Positions 20,125 to 28,907 are shown, counted from the stretch's first letter. The stretch: 64,000 nucleotides of DNA from Sphingomonas sp. (GCA_017849555.1 JAFIGU010000056.1:50951-114950); one strand, 5' to 3'. The notes: generated by a model from the sequence alone, not told the origin. A program made the numbers and translations.

Positions 20125-20201
20125 CGGGGCGTAGCGCAGCCTGGTAGCGCATCACACTGGGGGTGTGGGGGTCGCAGGTTCGAATCCTGTCGCCCCGACC
20201 A
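20125..20201 (+). tRNA. tRNA-Pro (GGG)
   Basis: A 77-nt cloverleaf with encoded CCA. The acceptor CGGGGCG pairs with CGCCCCG; D stem GCGC/GCGC; anticodon stem TCACA/TGTGG with loop CTGGGGG (anticodon GGG); five-base variable loop; T stem GCAGG/CCTGT with loop TTCGAAT; discriminator A. It reads proline CCC and, by wobble, CCU codons. A GC-rich hairpin (GCGGGCGCGC and its inverse) starts at about 20229 and could help end the transcript, without a clear U-run. Confidence 0.97.
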
Positions 20202-20285
20202 ATCTTCTTCCTGTTATCAACGTTGGGACGCGGGCGCGCATCGCGCGCGCCCGACGCGGCGCTGCGTCGATCCGGCCGATCCGGT

Positions 20286-20303
20286 CATGACGGATTTGTC
20301 ATG
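20286..20303. promoter_or_regulatory. Inverted repeat upstream of PDZ/two-component operon
   Basis: CATGAC, six bases, GTCATG: perfect 6-bp arms about 110 bases before the PDZ protein start. Its position ahead of a gene set that includes an OmpR-type regulator makes an operator possible. No direct evidence for binding. Confidence 0.3.
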
Positions 20304-20412
20304 GTGCGCCCACCCGCCTTCAAGGGCCGACGGCGCACGATCGGCGCGGGAAATCGATCATGCTGCGTTCATATTATCCTTGTCCTGCTGCCCTTTACCG
20401 GAGCTTCCGGCG

Positions 20413-20790
20413 ATGAACGGGTTGCGCGCCGCGAGTTGGGCGGCTGTCGGCGCCGCCGCGATCGGCGCGGGCGCGTTCGGGTTGCTCGCCGGCGGGCTGC
20501 CACACGGCCCGGTCCGCGGCGCGGTCGGCGGGGCGACCTATTCCCCGGTGGTCCGCGCCAAGCGGCATGTGCTGGTCGTCACCAGCCTGCGCACCGGTGG
20601 GGCGGAGGCGTCGGCGGGTCTGAAGGTGGGTGACATGATCGAGGAAGTGAACGGCGCCACCGACGCCTCGCTCGTCGCGTTACGCGCCGCCGAAGCGCGT
20701 CCCGAGCCTACATTGTTGAAGGTGAAGCGCGATGGTGGTGACGTCCAGACATTGACCTTGCTAAAGGAGGCGCCGGGAGGCGCGATTTGA
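20413..20790 (+). CDS. Small membrane-anchored or secreted PDZ-domain protein
   Basis: A 125-residue protein. The N-terminal hydrophobic stretch WAAVGAAAIGAGAFGLLAGG is a signal anchor or signal peptide; the rest is one PDZ domain (VVTSLRTGGAEASAGLKVGD, then MIEEVNGATDASLVALRAAE). There is no protease domain. The ATG at 20413 follows CCGGAGCTTCCGGCG. Its TGA overlaps the TTG start of the response regulator, so it is translationally coupled to a two-component system. By analogy with periplasmic PDZ modulators it may tune the sensor kinase or an envelope protease; that is inference. Confidence 0.8.
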   Translation: MNGLRAASWAAVGAAAIGAGAFGLLAGGLPHGPVRGAVGGATYSPVVRAKRHVLVVTSLRTGGAEASAGLKVGDMIEEVNGATDASLVALRAAEARPEPTLLKVKRDGGDVQTLTLLKEAPGGAI

Positions 20791-21473
20791 GCAAGATCCT
20801 ATTGGTCGAAGATGACGATTCGACCGCCGATTATATCTCCAACGGGCTGAGCGAGGCTGGCTTCGTCGTCGATCGCGTCGACAACGGGCGCGATGGCCTG
20901 TTCCAGGCGACCGACGGCGGATATGATTGCATCATCCTCGATCGGATGCTGCCCGGGCTCGACGGCATGGCCGCGCTTGCCGCGATCCGTGCCGCGGGGG
21001 TGACGACCCCGGTGCTGATCCTTTCGGCGATGAGCACCCCGGAAGATCGCGTCGCCGGGCTAACCTCCGGCTCCGACGACTATCTCACCAAGCCATTCGT
21101 ATTCGCCGAATTGCTCGCGCGGGTGCGGCTGCTGGTGCGGCGGGGGCAGGCGGGGGGCAATGCGCCCGAGACCAAACTTGTCTGCGACGATCTGGAGATG
21201 GATCTGCTTGCGCATCGCGTGAAACGCGCGGGCAAGCCGATCGAGCTCCAGCCGCGCGAATTCCGGCTGCTCGAATATCTGCTGCGCCATGTCGAGCAGG
21301 TGGTGACGCGCACGATGCTGCTTGAAGGCGTGTGGGATTATCACTTCGATCCCGGCACCAACGTCACCGACGTGCATATCAGCCGGCTGCGCAAGAAGAT
21401 CGACGAGGGCTTTGCCCGGCCGCTGCTGCATACGGTGCGCGGCGCGGGGTATAAGCTGGGCGTCGAGCGATAA
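20787..21473 (+). CDS. OmpR-family response regulator
   Basis: A 228-residue two-domain regulator. Receiver: EDDD acidic pocket at residues 8-11, phospho-acceptor D52 in IILDRMLPG, Thr/Ser switch region LILSAMS, and Lys in LTKPFVFAELLARV. Winged helix: LQPREFRLLEYLLRHVEQVV, NVTDVHISRLRKKID and HTVRGAGYKLG. The start is TTG at 20787, overlapping the preceding TGA, with GGGAGG upstream. The stop TAA at 21471-21473 overlaps the possible ATA start of the kinase. Confidence 0.94.
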   Translation: MSKILLVEDDDSTADYISNGLSEAGFVVDRVDNGRDGLFQATDGGYDCIILDRMLPGLDGMAALAAIRAAGVTTPVLILSAMSTPEDRVAGLTSGSDDYLTKPFVFAELLARVRLLVRRGQAGGNAPETKLVCDDLEMDLLAHRVKRAGKPIELQPREFRLLEYLLRHVEQVVTRTMLLEGVWDYHFDPGTNVTDVHISRLRKKIDEGFARPLLHTVRGAGYKLGVER

Positions 21474-22819
21474 GGCTGCGGCTGCCCCGCTCGACGACGC
21501 TGCGCTTTGCGGCGCTCGTATTCGGATTGCAACTCGCCGGCGCCGGGATCGTGTTGCTGACCGTGCGCGAGATCACGCGCGGGCAGATCACCGCCGCCGC
21601 CGGGCGGGGCGCAGAACGGGTGCGCCACAACCTGATCGACACCTATCGCCGCGGCGGGATCGGCGCGACCCAGGCGGCGGTGACGCGGCTGATCCGCGCG
21701 CGTGGGCCGCAGCTCGTGCTGTTGCTGGTCGATCGCGACGGCCGCTTTCTGGCGGGCAATGTCGCCGATTGGCCGCCGACTGTGATCGCCGGGGGCGAGC
21801 CGCAGACGATCGAGATCTTCCGCATCGACCGCGAGCTTTCGGAACGGATGCGCGTCGTCGCCACCCGTTTGCCCAACGGCGCGCGGATGCTGACCGGGCA
21901 TGTCATCGAAAGCGAATTGCGCTTCGCCCGCGCGATGGAGGAGGCGATGCTGCTCGCGATGGCGCTCGCGCTGATTTTCGCCGGGATGGCGGGGGTGTTC
22001 GCCGCGCGGATGATCGAGCGCCGGCTCGGACGCACCGTGGCGACCGCGGACGCGGTCGCGGCGGGCGATCTGTCGCGCCGCGTGCCGCTGCGCGGGGGAA
22101 GCGACGCGTTCGAATCGCTCGCGCTGGCGGTCAATGCGATGCTCGATCGCATCGCCGCGCTGGTCGGCGAGTTGAAGGTGGCGACCGACGGGCTGGCGCA
22201 CGATCTGCGCGCGCCGCTCACCCGGCTGCGCGCGACGCTGGAGCGCGCGCTCGCCGCCGCGCCCGACGAGGCCGGACGCGCGATGATCCTGCGCGCGATG
22301 GACGAGGGCGAACGGCTGCTGGCGATGCTCGATACCGCGCTGCGCATCACCCGTGCCGAGGCCGGGCTCGGGCGCGAGGCGTTCGGCGATATGGACGTCG
22401 CGGTGATGCTCGCCGACCTGGCCGATATGTTCGGCCCGCTCGCCGAGGATCGCGGGATGAGCGTCACGACCCGGGCCGACGGGCCGATCATGATCCACGC
22501 CAATCGCGAGATGCTCGGGCAGGCGCTCGCCAACCTCGTCGACAATGCGCTGAAATATGGCGCGGGAGAGGTGACGCTCTCCGCCGAAGCGACTCCGCGC
22601 GAGGTGGCGATCGCCGTCGCGGATCACGGCCCCGGCATCCCCCCCGAGGCGCGCGAAGACGCACTGAAACGCTTTGGCCGGCTCGATACCGCGCGACAGG
22701 AGGGCGGGGCGGGGCTCGGGCTGTCGCTCGTCGCGGCGGTGGCGCATCTCCACGGCGGGCGGTTGACGCTGGGCGACAATGCCCCCGGCCTCACCGCGAC
22801 GATGACGTTGCTGCGTTAG
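21470..22819 (+). CDS. Sensor histidine kinase with non-canonical start
   Basis: A membrane sensor kinase. TM1 (FAALVFGLQLAGAGIVLLTV), a periplasmic loop of about 110 residues, TM2 (AMLLAMALALIFAGMAGVFA), a HAMP linker (ERRLGRTVATADAVAAGDLS), HisKA LAHDLRAPLTRL, N box NLVDNALKYG, G1 VADHGPGIP and G2 GGAGLGLSLV are all seen. The only conventional in-frame start is TTG at 21527, which would cut off the basic N-terminus and half of TM1. The frame is open upstream through LRLPRSTTLRF to an ATA at 21470 that overlaps the regulator's TAA, where ATGA would be expected. The true start is therefore uncertain. Confidence 0.85.
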   Translation: MRLRLPRSTTLRFAALVFGLQLAGAGIVLLTVREITRGQITAAAGRGAERVRHNLIDTYRRGGIGATQAAVTRLIRARGPQLVLLLVDRDGRFLAGNVADWPPTVIAGGEPQTIEIFRIDRELSERMRVVATRLPNGARMLTGHVIESELRFARAMEEAMLLAMALALIFAGMAGVFAARMIERRLGRTVATADAVAAGDLSRRVPLRGGSDAFESLALAVNAMLDRIAALVGELKVATDGLAHDLRAPLTRLRATLERALAAAPDEAGRAMILRAMDEGERLLAMLDTALRITRAEAGLGREAFGDMDVAVMLADLADMFGPLAEDRGMSVTTRADGPIMIHANREMLGQALANLVDNALKYGAGEVTLSAEATPREVAIAVADHGPGIPPEAREDALKRFGRLDTARQEGGAGLGLSLVAAVAHLHGGRLTLGDNAPGLTATMTLLR

Positions 22820-22833
22820 GCGCTACCTAAGGT

Positions 22834-22980
22834 CCGTCACCCCGGCCTTGCGCCGGGGTCCATGGAGCCGCAGGCGCTCAGGAGAGCCTCTTGTCCAGCC
22901 GGTGCCGCCCGGCGGCCCTCGTCACGAGCCTCTCCTGAGCGCCTGCCCTGGCAGGCAGTCGAAGGGGCCGGGGTGACGAG
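22834..22980. repeat. Paired REP-like elements (family A) with inner 16-bp inverted repeat
   Basis: CGTCACCCCGGCCTTGCGCC at 22834 faces a degenerate inverse ending GGCCGGGGTGACG at 22978. Between them are CAGGCGCTCAGGAGAG (22871-22886) and its perfect inverse CTCTCCTGAGCGCCTG (22930-22945). The block lies between the 3' ends of the convergent histidine kinase and PEP-CTERM genes. Confidence 0.85.
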
Positions 22981-22987
22981 GCGGGTT

Positions 22988-23830
22988 TCACATTGCCAGC
23001 CGCCGCTCACGCACGCGCCGCCGCATGATGCCGCCGATCGCGCCGAAGCCCATGATCATCATCGCCCAGGTCGCCGGCTCGGGCACCGCCGCTGCGTGCG
23101 GCCCGGTCAGCGACACATTGTCGAGCAACGAAAAGGGCGGCTGGCCGCTGGGGGCGCCGTTGGCCAGGAAATAGAGATAGGATGAACTGTTGTCGGCAAT
23201 AAATTCAAAGGTGTAATTCGTCCAATCGACGAAACCGCCGAGCGGGTTCTTGACGGTCGGCGTGGTGGTGTAAGATCCCAATTTCGTTGGATCCGATGTC
23301 ATGCCGAAGGTCAGGCTGTGCGTTGTGGCGGTCGTCGCGCCCGAATTCTGCGCATAGGCAAAATCGAACGACAATTTGTATGTTTCGCCGACGATCAGCC
23401 CGTCGATGATCTGGGTCAGCGCACCACGGCGCCACCAGGCGTCCATTGCGATGAAATTGCCGCCTTGAGGGCTGGCGTCGAATCCGTTGTCAAAACCGTT
23501 TCCGGGCCCCGACAGCCGCTCGTATTTCCCGAATGTCGTCAGCAATCCGGGGTTCGACGCACTTTCCGCGTTGGTGAGGAACACATATTTGCTATCGTAG
23601 CCCAAGCCGGCGATTTTCGAGAAGTCGGCCGCATCGGTCGCATTCCAGCCCGTCACCTTGGCGATGCTCTCGAGCTGGCCGGTCGGCTGGGTGGCTTGCT
23701 CGAAACCGCCGTTGACGATGAAGTCCTTGGTCGTTTCGGCGACTGCCGCGCTGGCGGTCGCTGCGATCGCCGTCACAGCAAGTGCGGACGAAGTTAAGGT
23801 CTTGTAGACGATAGAATTCAACCTGATCAT
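22988..23830 (-). CDS. PEP-CTERM sorting domain protein
   Basis: An exported 280-residue protein. The signal peptide is about residues 1-31 (SALAVTAIAATASAAVAE). The mature part starts with DFIVNGGFEQ, then beta-rich Gly/Asn/Thr sequence resembling DUF642 or carbohydrate-binding jelly-roll domains (FDFAYAQNSG, YLYFLANG, LLDNVSLTG). The C-terminus has the PEP-CTERM tripartite signal: VPEPATWAMM, a short hydrophobic helix IMGFGAIGGIM, and the basic tail RRRVRERR. Exosortase XrtA cleaves such tails and EPS genes accompany it; the XrtA-type glycosyltransferase at the left edge is consistent. The ATG at 23830 follows GAGAGG. The ligand is unknown. Confidence 0.9.
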   Translation of the reverse strand: MIRLNSIVYKTLTSSALAVTAIAATASAAVAETTKDFIVNGGFEQATQPTGQLESIAKVTGWNATDAADFSKIAGLGYDSKYVFLTNAESASNPGLLTTFGKYERLSGPGNGFDNGFDASPQGGNFIAMDAWWRRGALTQIIDGLIVGETYKLSFDFAYAQNSGATTATTHSLTFGMTSDPTKLGSYTTTPTVKNPLGGFVDWTNYTFEFIADNSSSYLYFLANGAPSGQPPFSLLDNVSLTGPHAAAVPEPATWAMMIMGFGAIGGIMRRRVRERRLAM

Positions 23831-23939
23831 CGACACCTCTCGCAATAGGGGGGTAGCAGCGAGATTGATGTCCAATCCGCTACGCCCCGATCTGCGAGAT
23901 TTTTTCGCGTGGCTGAACGCAAGTTTCTCTAATACAGTC

Positions 23940-23957
23940 CCAATTTGATACAATTGG
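23940..23957. promoter_or_regulatory. AT-rich inverted repeat in PEP-CTERM gene promoter region
   Basis: CCAATT, six bases, AATTGG form a perfect 6-bp inverted repeat; just beyond it CTGATTTTTACATCAG (23959-23974) is another small inverted repeat. The region 23900-23990 is far more AT-rich than its surroundings, as expected for a promoter, and lies about 110 bases before the PEP-CTERM start. I could not find a convincing -24/-12 sigma-54 signature. Confidence 0.3.
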
Positions 23958-24014
23958 CCTGATTTTTACATCAGTTTACCTATTGCATGTGCTTCGGATC
24001 AAAGCGGGCGGGCG

Positions 24015-24041
24015 TCACACGTGTGAACTTCGTGAACTTTG
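24015..24041 (-). repeat. 27-bp conserved intergenic motif, copy 1
   Basis: On the minus strand this reads CAAAGTTCACGAAGTTCACA followed by CGTGTGA; it contains the palindrome TCACACGTGTGA and two GTTCAC steps. It lies 11 bases beyond the 3' end of the GH18-NodB-GT2 gene. An exact 27-bp copy is at 52482-52508. Confidence 0.85.
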
Positions 24042-24051
24042 GCTCGATGCC

Positions 24052-27000
24052 CTAAGCCGCCTGCACCCGGCCCGAGCGTTCCAATTTGCCCCAGCCGACC
24101 ACCCAGCCGCCGATCGCCGAGCTGATCGCACGGAGCACGACCCAATACATGATCTGGCGATAGACCAGCCGTTGCGCGACCAGCAGGAAGGCGGGGTAAC
24201 GCACCTTCCGTCCGTCGAGGCGATAAGCGATCCAGCCGCAGATCACATCGATCGCGGTGAAGCTCAGCCAGTAGAGCCCCATTTTCCCGACATCGCCGCT
24301 GGTCTGCGCCCAGCCGTGCTGGGCGACGCGCATGATCGTGCCGACGATCGAGACGATCAGCGCCAGGTCGATCAGCGGGGAGATGGCGGCGAAGGCGATC
24401 TGGAACAGCCACGCCTGCGGCAGCCCGACATGCGCGAGCCCGGGGGGCTTGCCGCTGGCGATCACTCCGCGATGCTTCCACAGGCATTGCAGCGTGCCGA
24501 ACGCCCAGCGGTAACGCTGCTTGGCGAGCGCGCGGAAGGTTTCGGGCGCCTCGGTCCACGCCACTGCGCGCGGATCGTAGGAGACGCGCCAGCCCGCGCG
24601 CTGGATCGCGATCGTCAGATCCTGATCCTCGGCCAGCGTATTCTCCGGATAGCCGCCGACCGATTCGAGCGCCGTACGGCGCCACGCCCCGACCGCGCCC
24701 GGCACCACCGTCATCGCGTCGAACCCGGCGAGCGCGCGCCGCTCGAGGTTCTGCGCGGTGATATATTCGATCGCCTGCCAGCGCGTGACGAGGTTGACCC
24801 GGTTGCCGACGCGCGCGTCGCCCGCTACCGCGCCGATCGCGGGATCGGCGAACCAGCGGGTGAGCCGCGCGATCGTCTCGGGTTCGAACTGGGTATCGGC
24901 ATCGAGCGCGATCACCACCTCGCCGCTCGCCTGCGCCAGCGCGCGGTTGAGCGCGGCGGCCTTGCCGCCGTTGACCAACGTCATCAGCGTGACGCGCGGA
25001 TCGTCGGCAAAGGCTTCGGATACGAGCGCGCTGGTGCGGTCCTTCGATCCGTCATCGGCGACGATCACCTCGAGCCCCGGATAGTCGCTGGCGAGCACGC
25101 GGCGGACCGAGGAGACGATCACGCGCTCCTCGTTATACGCCGGGATGATCACCGAGACCGCGGGGTGGAAATCGGGTGGCACCGCGCGGCGTCGGCGCGT
25201 CTGCAGCCAGGCGAGCCCGGCCATCAGCACTGCGCGGGCGATGCCGAGCGCGATCGCGACATAGAACAGCCAGGACAGCGCCACCGAGGCAAGCGCCAGC
25301 GCGATGAAGATGCCGACGTCGGTCCGCACCGCGAGCAGATCGCGCCCGGTCACCTCGGGCATCGCCACCGATTGCGGGATGTTGACCAGCCCCGAGGCGG
25401 TGACGAAGCTGTAGCCGCGCGCGCGCAGCCCGGCGATGATCTGCGGCAACGCCTCGATCGTCTGCTGGCGGTCGCCGCCGCCGTCGTGGAGCAGCACGAC
25501 ATTGGTCGAGCGGTCCGGGGTCTCGTCATCGACCTGCTGGAGCACCTGGCGCACGATTTCGTCGGTGCCGGGGCGCTGCCAGTCGTTGGGATCGACGTGC
25601 AGCCCGACGACGGTATAGCCGTGCTGCTGCGCGATCAGCGCCGGGCCGAGTTCGTCGGTCGTGGTCGGCTCCGCGTCGCCGAAATAGGGCGCGCGGAACA
25701 GCGTCATCGACCGCCCGGTATAGGCCTGCACCAGCCGCTGCGTCGTGTTGAGCTCCAGATTGACGGTCTGGTCGTTGCTCAGCGCGAGATTGGGGTGGGT
25801 ATAGGTATGGTTGCCGATCTCGGACCCGCCGGCGACGATGCGGCGCAGCAGCTGCGGATGCTGGAGCGCATTCTCGCCGATCACGAAGAAGGTGGCGGGA
25901 ACATGTTCGCGCTCGAGGATATCGAGGATCTTGGGCGTCCATTCCGCATCGGGGCCGTCGTCAAAGGTCAGCGCGATCTTCTTCGGCACCGCGCCGGTGC
26001 GCTGGACGACATAGGGCGTCGGCAGCGAGACATAATCCTCGCGCCGGATCATCGCATCCTTGTCGTATTTCACCCGGCGCACACCCTCGGTGGGGGAGGA
26101 GGTGATGCGCAGGATCTCGCCCGATCCCTCGACGTCGACGTTGAGGAACGACTGGATCCGGCTGAGCACCGGCACCTTGTTGGGCAAGGTGGTGCGGAAG
26201 GCGGCAAGCGCGTTCCAGAACCCCGGATCCTCGGTGCCGAGCCGCCACATCGCGATATTGGCGATGCCCAGCTTGCGCAGCACGACGAACTGGTTCCAGC
26301 TCGTCGCCGCATCGAGCATCCAGATCTGATGCTGAGTATTGTCCTCGTCATAGGCGAAGCCGGCGTTGCCGCTGGCGGGATCGAAGGTGATCGGCGCCTG
26401 GCTGTCGCGCGCGGCGAGCCACGCTTCTTCCACCGCCATCGTGTCGGCGGTATTATCATGCCAGTCATAGCCATAGCTGCCGAGCGCGACGATCAGCTTG
26501 TCGTGCCCGACCTGGTGCAGCGCATCCTCGACCACCTGGACGAACCACGGCTGCGAGGCGATCGGCCCGGCCGACCCGCTCTGCCAATGTTCGTCATAGG
26601 CCATCAGGATGACGTTATCGACGACCCGCGCGAAGCTCGCGAGGCGCCATTCGGGCTCGCCCGCGGGGACGGTGACGGCCAGCGTCGCACTCTGCGGCAG
26701 CGCCCTGTTGAGCTGGTCGAGGAACGAGACATAGGCGGGCAACGCCTCGGGCGGCAGGCTTTCGTAATCCATCACCAGCCCGGAGGCGCGGACATTGGCG
26801 ACGGTCGCGACGAGCTTGTCGATCAGCGCCTTGCGTCGCGCGGGGCTGCGCAGCATCGTCGCGACGCCTTTGCCGTCCCATTGCTGGTTGACGATATTCT
26901 GCACCATCGGCAGCAGCTTGGGCGGGTGTTGGGCCGAGGCGAGCACCTGCGCCAGCCGCGGCGCGCGCGCCTGATAGATATTGCCATTGGCGTCGCTGGT

Positions 27001-27372
27001 CAGGATCGCCGGCACCACCCAGTCGAGCGCGTTGATATTGCGCTGGAGCGAGGTGATCCCGCCGTCGAAGCTGGGGGCGTAGAATCCGATCGTCACCGGC
27101 TTGCCGCCGGTGCCTTTGGCCGGCCGGGTGTTGCGCGCGATATGCGGCAGCCAGCGCGAGGAGGCTCGGCCGCTCGGCGTCGCCTTGGGGTTGAACGGCT
27201 GCGCCTGGCGATGCGCGAACGGCAACGGCAGCCCCGGCCCCGATGGGACTGCGACGAGCGTCGTGGCAAAAGCGAATGCCACCAGCATGATCAGCGCGAT
27301 CAGAAGCGCGACCGAGCGTCGCGCCCGTGTGCCCCGCCGGCCGCTGGGATCGTAGAAGATCGGAGTATTCAA
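24052..27372 (-). CDS. Trimodular GH18-like / NodB deacetylase / GT2 synthase membrane protein
   Basis: A 1106-residue protein that appears able to polymerise and trim a polysaccharide. A membrane anchor at about 19-41 is followed by a GH18-like barrel (about 90-410) with GLVMDYESLPP near residue 202, which keeps the catalytic Glu but has a shortened DxxDxDxE motif, and VDNVILMAYDEHW. The NodB deacetylase domain (about 462-665) has IALTFDDGPDAEWTP near 468 and the metal-binding HTYTHP near 522. The GT2 domain (about 735-960) has SVIIPAYNEERV, a DADTQ site and KQRYRW near 952 (QxxRW processive-synthase motif), then C-terminal membrane helices. The parts resemble PgaB and PgaC of poly-N-acetylglucosamine synthesis joined in one chain; product identity is inference. 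Confidence 0.88.
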   Translation of the reverse strand: MNTPIFYDPSGRRGTRARRSVALLIALIMLVAFAFATTLVAVPSGPGLPLPFAHRQAQPFNPKATPSGRASSRWLPHIARNTRPAKGTGGKPVTIGFYAPSFDGGITSLQRNINALDWVVPAILTSDANGNIYQARAPRLAQVLASAQHPPKLLPMVQNIVNQQWDGKGVATMLRSPARRKALIDKLVATVANVRASGLVMDYESLPPEALPAYVSFLDQLNRALPQSATLAVTVPAGEPEWRLASFARVVDNVILMAYDEHWQSGSAGPIASQPWFVQVVEDALHQVGHDKLIVALGSYGYDWHDNTADTMAVEEAWLAARDSQAPITFDPASGNAGFAYDEDNTQHQIWMLDAATSWNQFVVLRKLGIANIAMWRLGTEDPGFWNALAAFRTTLPNKVPVLSRIQSFLNVDVEGSGEILRITSSPTEGVRRVKYDKDAMIRREDYVSLPTPYVVQRTGAVPKKIALTFDDGPDAEWTPKILDILEREHVPATFFVIGENALQHPQLLRRIVAGGSEIGNHTYTHPNLALSNDQTVNLELNTTQRLVQAYTGRSMTLFRAPYFGDAEPTTTDELGPALIAQQHGYTVVGLHVDPNDWQRPGTDEIVRQVLQQVDDETPDRSTNVVLLHDGGGDRQQTIEALPQIIAGLRARGYSFVTASGLVNIPQSVAMPEVTGRDLLAVRTDVGIFIALALASVALSWLFYVAIALGIARAVLMAGLAWLQTRRRRAVPPDFHPAVSVIIPAYNEERVIVSSVRRVLASDYPGLEVIVADDGSKDRTSALVSEAFADDPRVTLMTLVNGGKAAALNRALAQASGEVVIALDADTQFEPETIARLTRWFADPAIGAVAGDARVGNRVNLVTRWQAIEYITAQNLERRALAGFDAMTVVPGAVGAWRRTALESVGGYPENTLAEDQDLTIAIQRAGWRVSYDPRAVAWTEAPETFRALAKQRYRWAFGTLQCLWKHRGVIASGKPPGLAHVGLPQAWLFQIAFAAISPLIDLALIVSIVGTIMRVAQHGWAQTSGDVGKMGLYWLSFTAIDVICGWIAYRLDGRKVRYPAFLLVAQRLVYRQIMYWVVLRAISSAIGGWVVGWGKLERSGRVQAA

Positions 27373-27458
27373 TTTATCGTTCCCGGATCGCGCCTTTTCA
27401 TCCTGCGCGCGTGCGGGCCGCTATAGCAAGCCCCGCCGCAGATGCGGTGTTCTGCGCA

Positions 27459-28907
27459 TTAAGCTTTTGTCATTTCGGGATCGACGCTGCCGATGCGCCG
27501 CGCCGCCAGCGCGAGCCAGATCAATGCGGGCAGCGCCAGCGTTTCCCACAGGATGAAGCCGGCACCAGGCGACCAGTTCATCCAGTCGCTAGCGAAGGTG
27601 CGCAGATGGCCGTTGAGGAACGGCACGAACACCACGTCGCGCAATTGGAACGACACGATCGGGCTGCCGTAGATATCCGTCGCGGCCATGCAGGCGTTGA
27701 TCGCGATCGACAGCAGGATCACCTCCGCGGGCAGGTAGCGACCGATCCCGCGCCCGCGCGCCGCCCAGGCGGGGGCGATGCCGAGCGCGAGCACCCCGAC
27801 GAGTGGGATCGAGTGGCGCGGGCCGGTGGAATTGCCGCCGTCCCAGTAATAATAGCCGGCATTGATCAGCAGCGTGATCGCCACCACCGCCGCGACGACG
27901 ATCCCGATATCGCGGGTGGCGCGCGCGCGGATCATCAGGAACAGTCCCCACAACCCGAGCAGCAGCGCGGGCGCGAACCACAGCAGCCCGCGCTTATGCC
28001 CCAGCGTGATGTTCCACAGCACCGCCGGATCGGGCACGCCGATGCCGAACAGCCCGCGGTTCATCCCGTCGAACCCGACCACGCCTTCGTAACCGAGCTG
28101 GAACGGATCGCCGAACGCGAACAGATTATACGCGGCGAGCGGCAGCAACCCGATGATCCTGCCGAGCGCGGCGAGCCCGATCACCGTCACGCGGTCGGCG
28201 CGACGCCACGCGCGCCATGTCGCCCATAAGGCGATGGCGGCGCCGGCGATGACCGTGGGATATTCGATCACCACCGCCCAGCCGAGGCTCAGCCCGAGCA
28301 CGAAGGCGGGCCAGCGCCGCGTCTCGGCGCCGCGTGTCGCGCGGACCCCGGCCCATAAGGCGATGACGAACAAGGCCGCGACGGGGGCGTGGCCGAGCAA
28401 AGAGGTCGACCAAGCCCAGGCCGGGGTGCCGAGCCCATAGCCGATCGCGGCGGCGAGCGCCGCGGGGGCGCTGCCGGTGAGCATCAGGGCAAGGTCGAAC
28501 AACAGCATCGCGGCGATCGCGGTGAGCAACGCGGGGCCGGTCGCCACTGCCAGCCGGGTGCGCACGCGGATAAACCGCGCGAACGGGCTGGCGGAGGTGA
28601 AGATCGCATAATCGCCGCTGCGCGCAGGCGACAGCGCGTGGAGCGCCGCGACCGCCGGGATCGCCATCAGCGACATCCCCGGCGCCTTGTCGAGATAGAG
28701 ATGCCCGCCGAACTGCGCCTTGTCGGTGGTCGCCGAATCGAACTGGTCGATCGTTGCCTCGCCGCGCTCGACCATCACCAACGTGGCGAACAGGCGGACC
28801 GCATTGTTGGTGTTCATCTCCCACGATCCGAACCAGCTGCAACTGGCCCAGACGAGCAGGAACAGCACGATCCTGATCGGGCGAAGCCGCCCGTCGGCGT
28901 TTGTCAC
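27459..28907 (-). CDS. Polytopic membrane protein, GT-C glycosyltransferase-like
   Basis: A 482-residue protein with about eleven hydrophobic helices. Sequence order: TM1 (PIRIVLFLLVWASCSWFG), a lumenal loop with LDKAPGMSLMAIPAV, then repeated membrane spans, and PLAAYNLFAFGDPFQLGYE, a segment common in lipid-linked-sugar GT-C/PMT-like proteins. No catalytic pair could be fixed. The GTG start at 28907 overlaps the asparaginase TGA as GTGA, so translation is coupled. The substrate is unknown; mannosyl- or arabinosyl-type transfer to an envelope polymer is only a family-level guess. Confidence 0.65.
   Translation of the reverse strand: MTNADGRLRPIRIVLFLLVWASCSWFGSWEMNTNNAVRLFATLVMVERGEATIDQFDSATTDKAQFGGHLYLDKAPGMSLMAIPAVAALHALSPARSGDYAIFTSASPFARFIRVRTRLAVATGPALLTAIAAMLLFDLALMLTGSAPAALAAAIGYGLGTPAWAWSTSLLGHAPVAALFVIALWAGVRATRGAETRRWPAFVLGLSLGWAVVIEYPTVIAGAAIALWATWRAWRRADRVTVIGLAALGRIIGLLPLAAYNLFAFGDPFQLGYEGVVGFDGMNRGLFGIGVPDPAVLWNITLGHKRGLLWFAPALLLGLWGLFLMIRARATRDIGIVVAAVVAITLLINAGYYYWDGGNSTGPRHSIPLVGVLALGIAPAWAARGRGIGRYLPAEVILLSIAINACMAATDIYGSPIVSFQLRDVVFVPFLNGHLRTFASDWMNWSPGAGFILWETLALPALIWLALAARRIGSVDPEMTKA

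Noticed and set aside
20125-20201. tRNA-Pro as an island attachment site
   Set aside because: No integrase, no repeated tRNA 3' end and no shift in gene content on either side.
23983-27426. A 1147-codon open frame on the plus strand
   Set aside because: Arg/His/Asp-rich antisense shadow of the GH18-NodB-GT2 gene; composition and lack of motifs fit high-GC antisense frames, as for similar long frames opposite secDF and the carboxylase.
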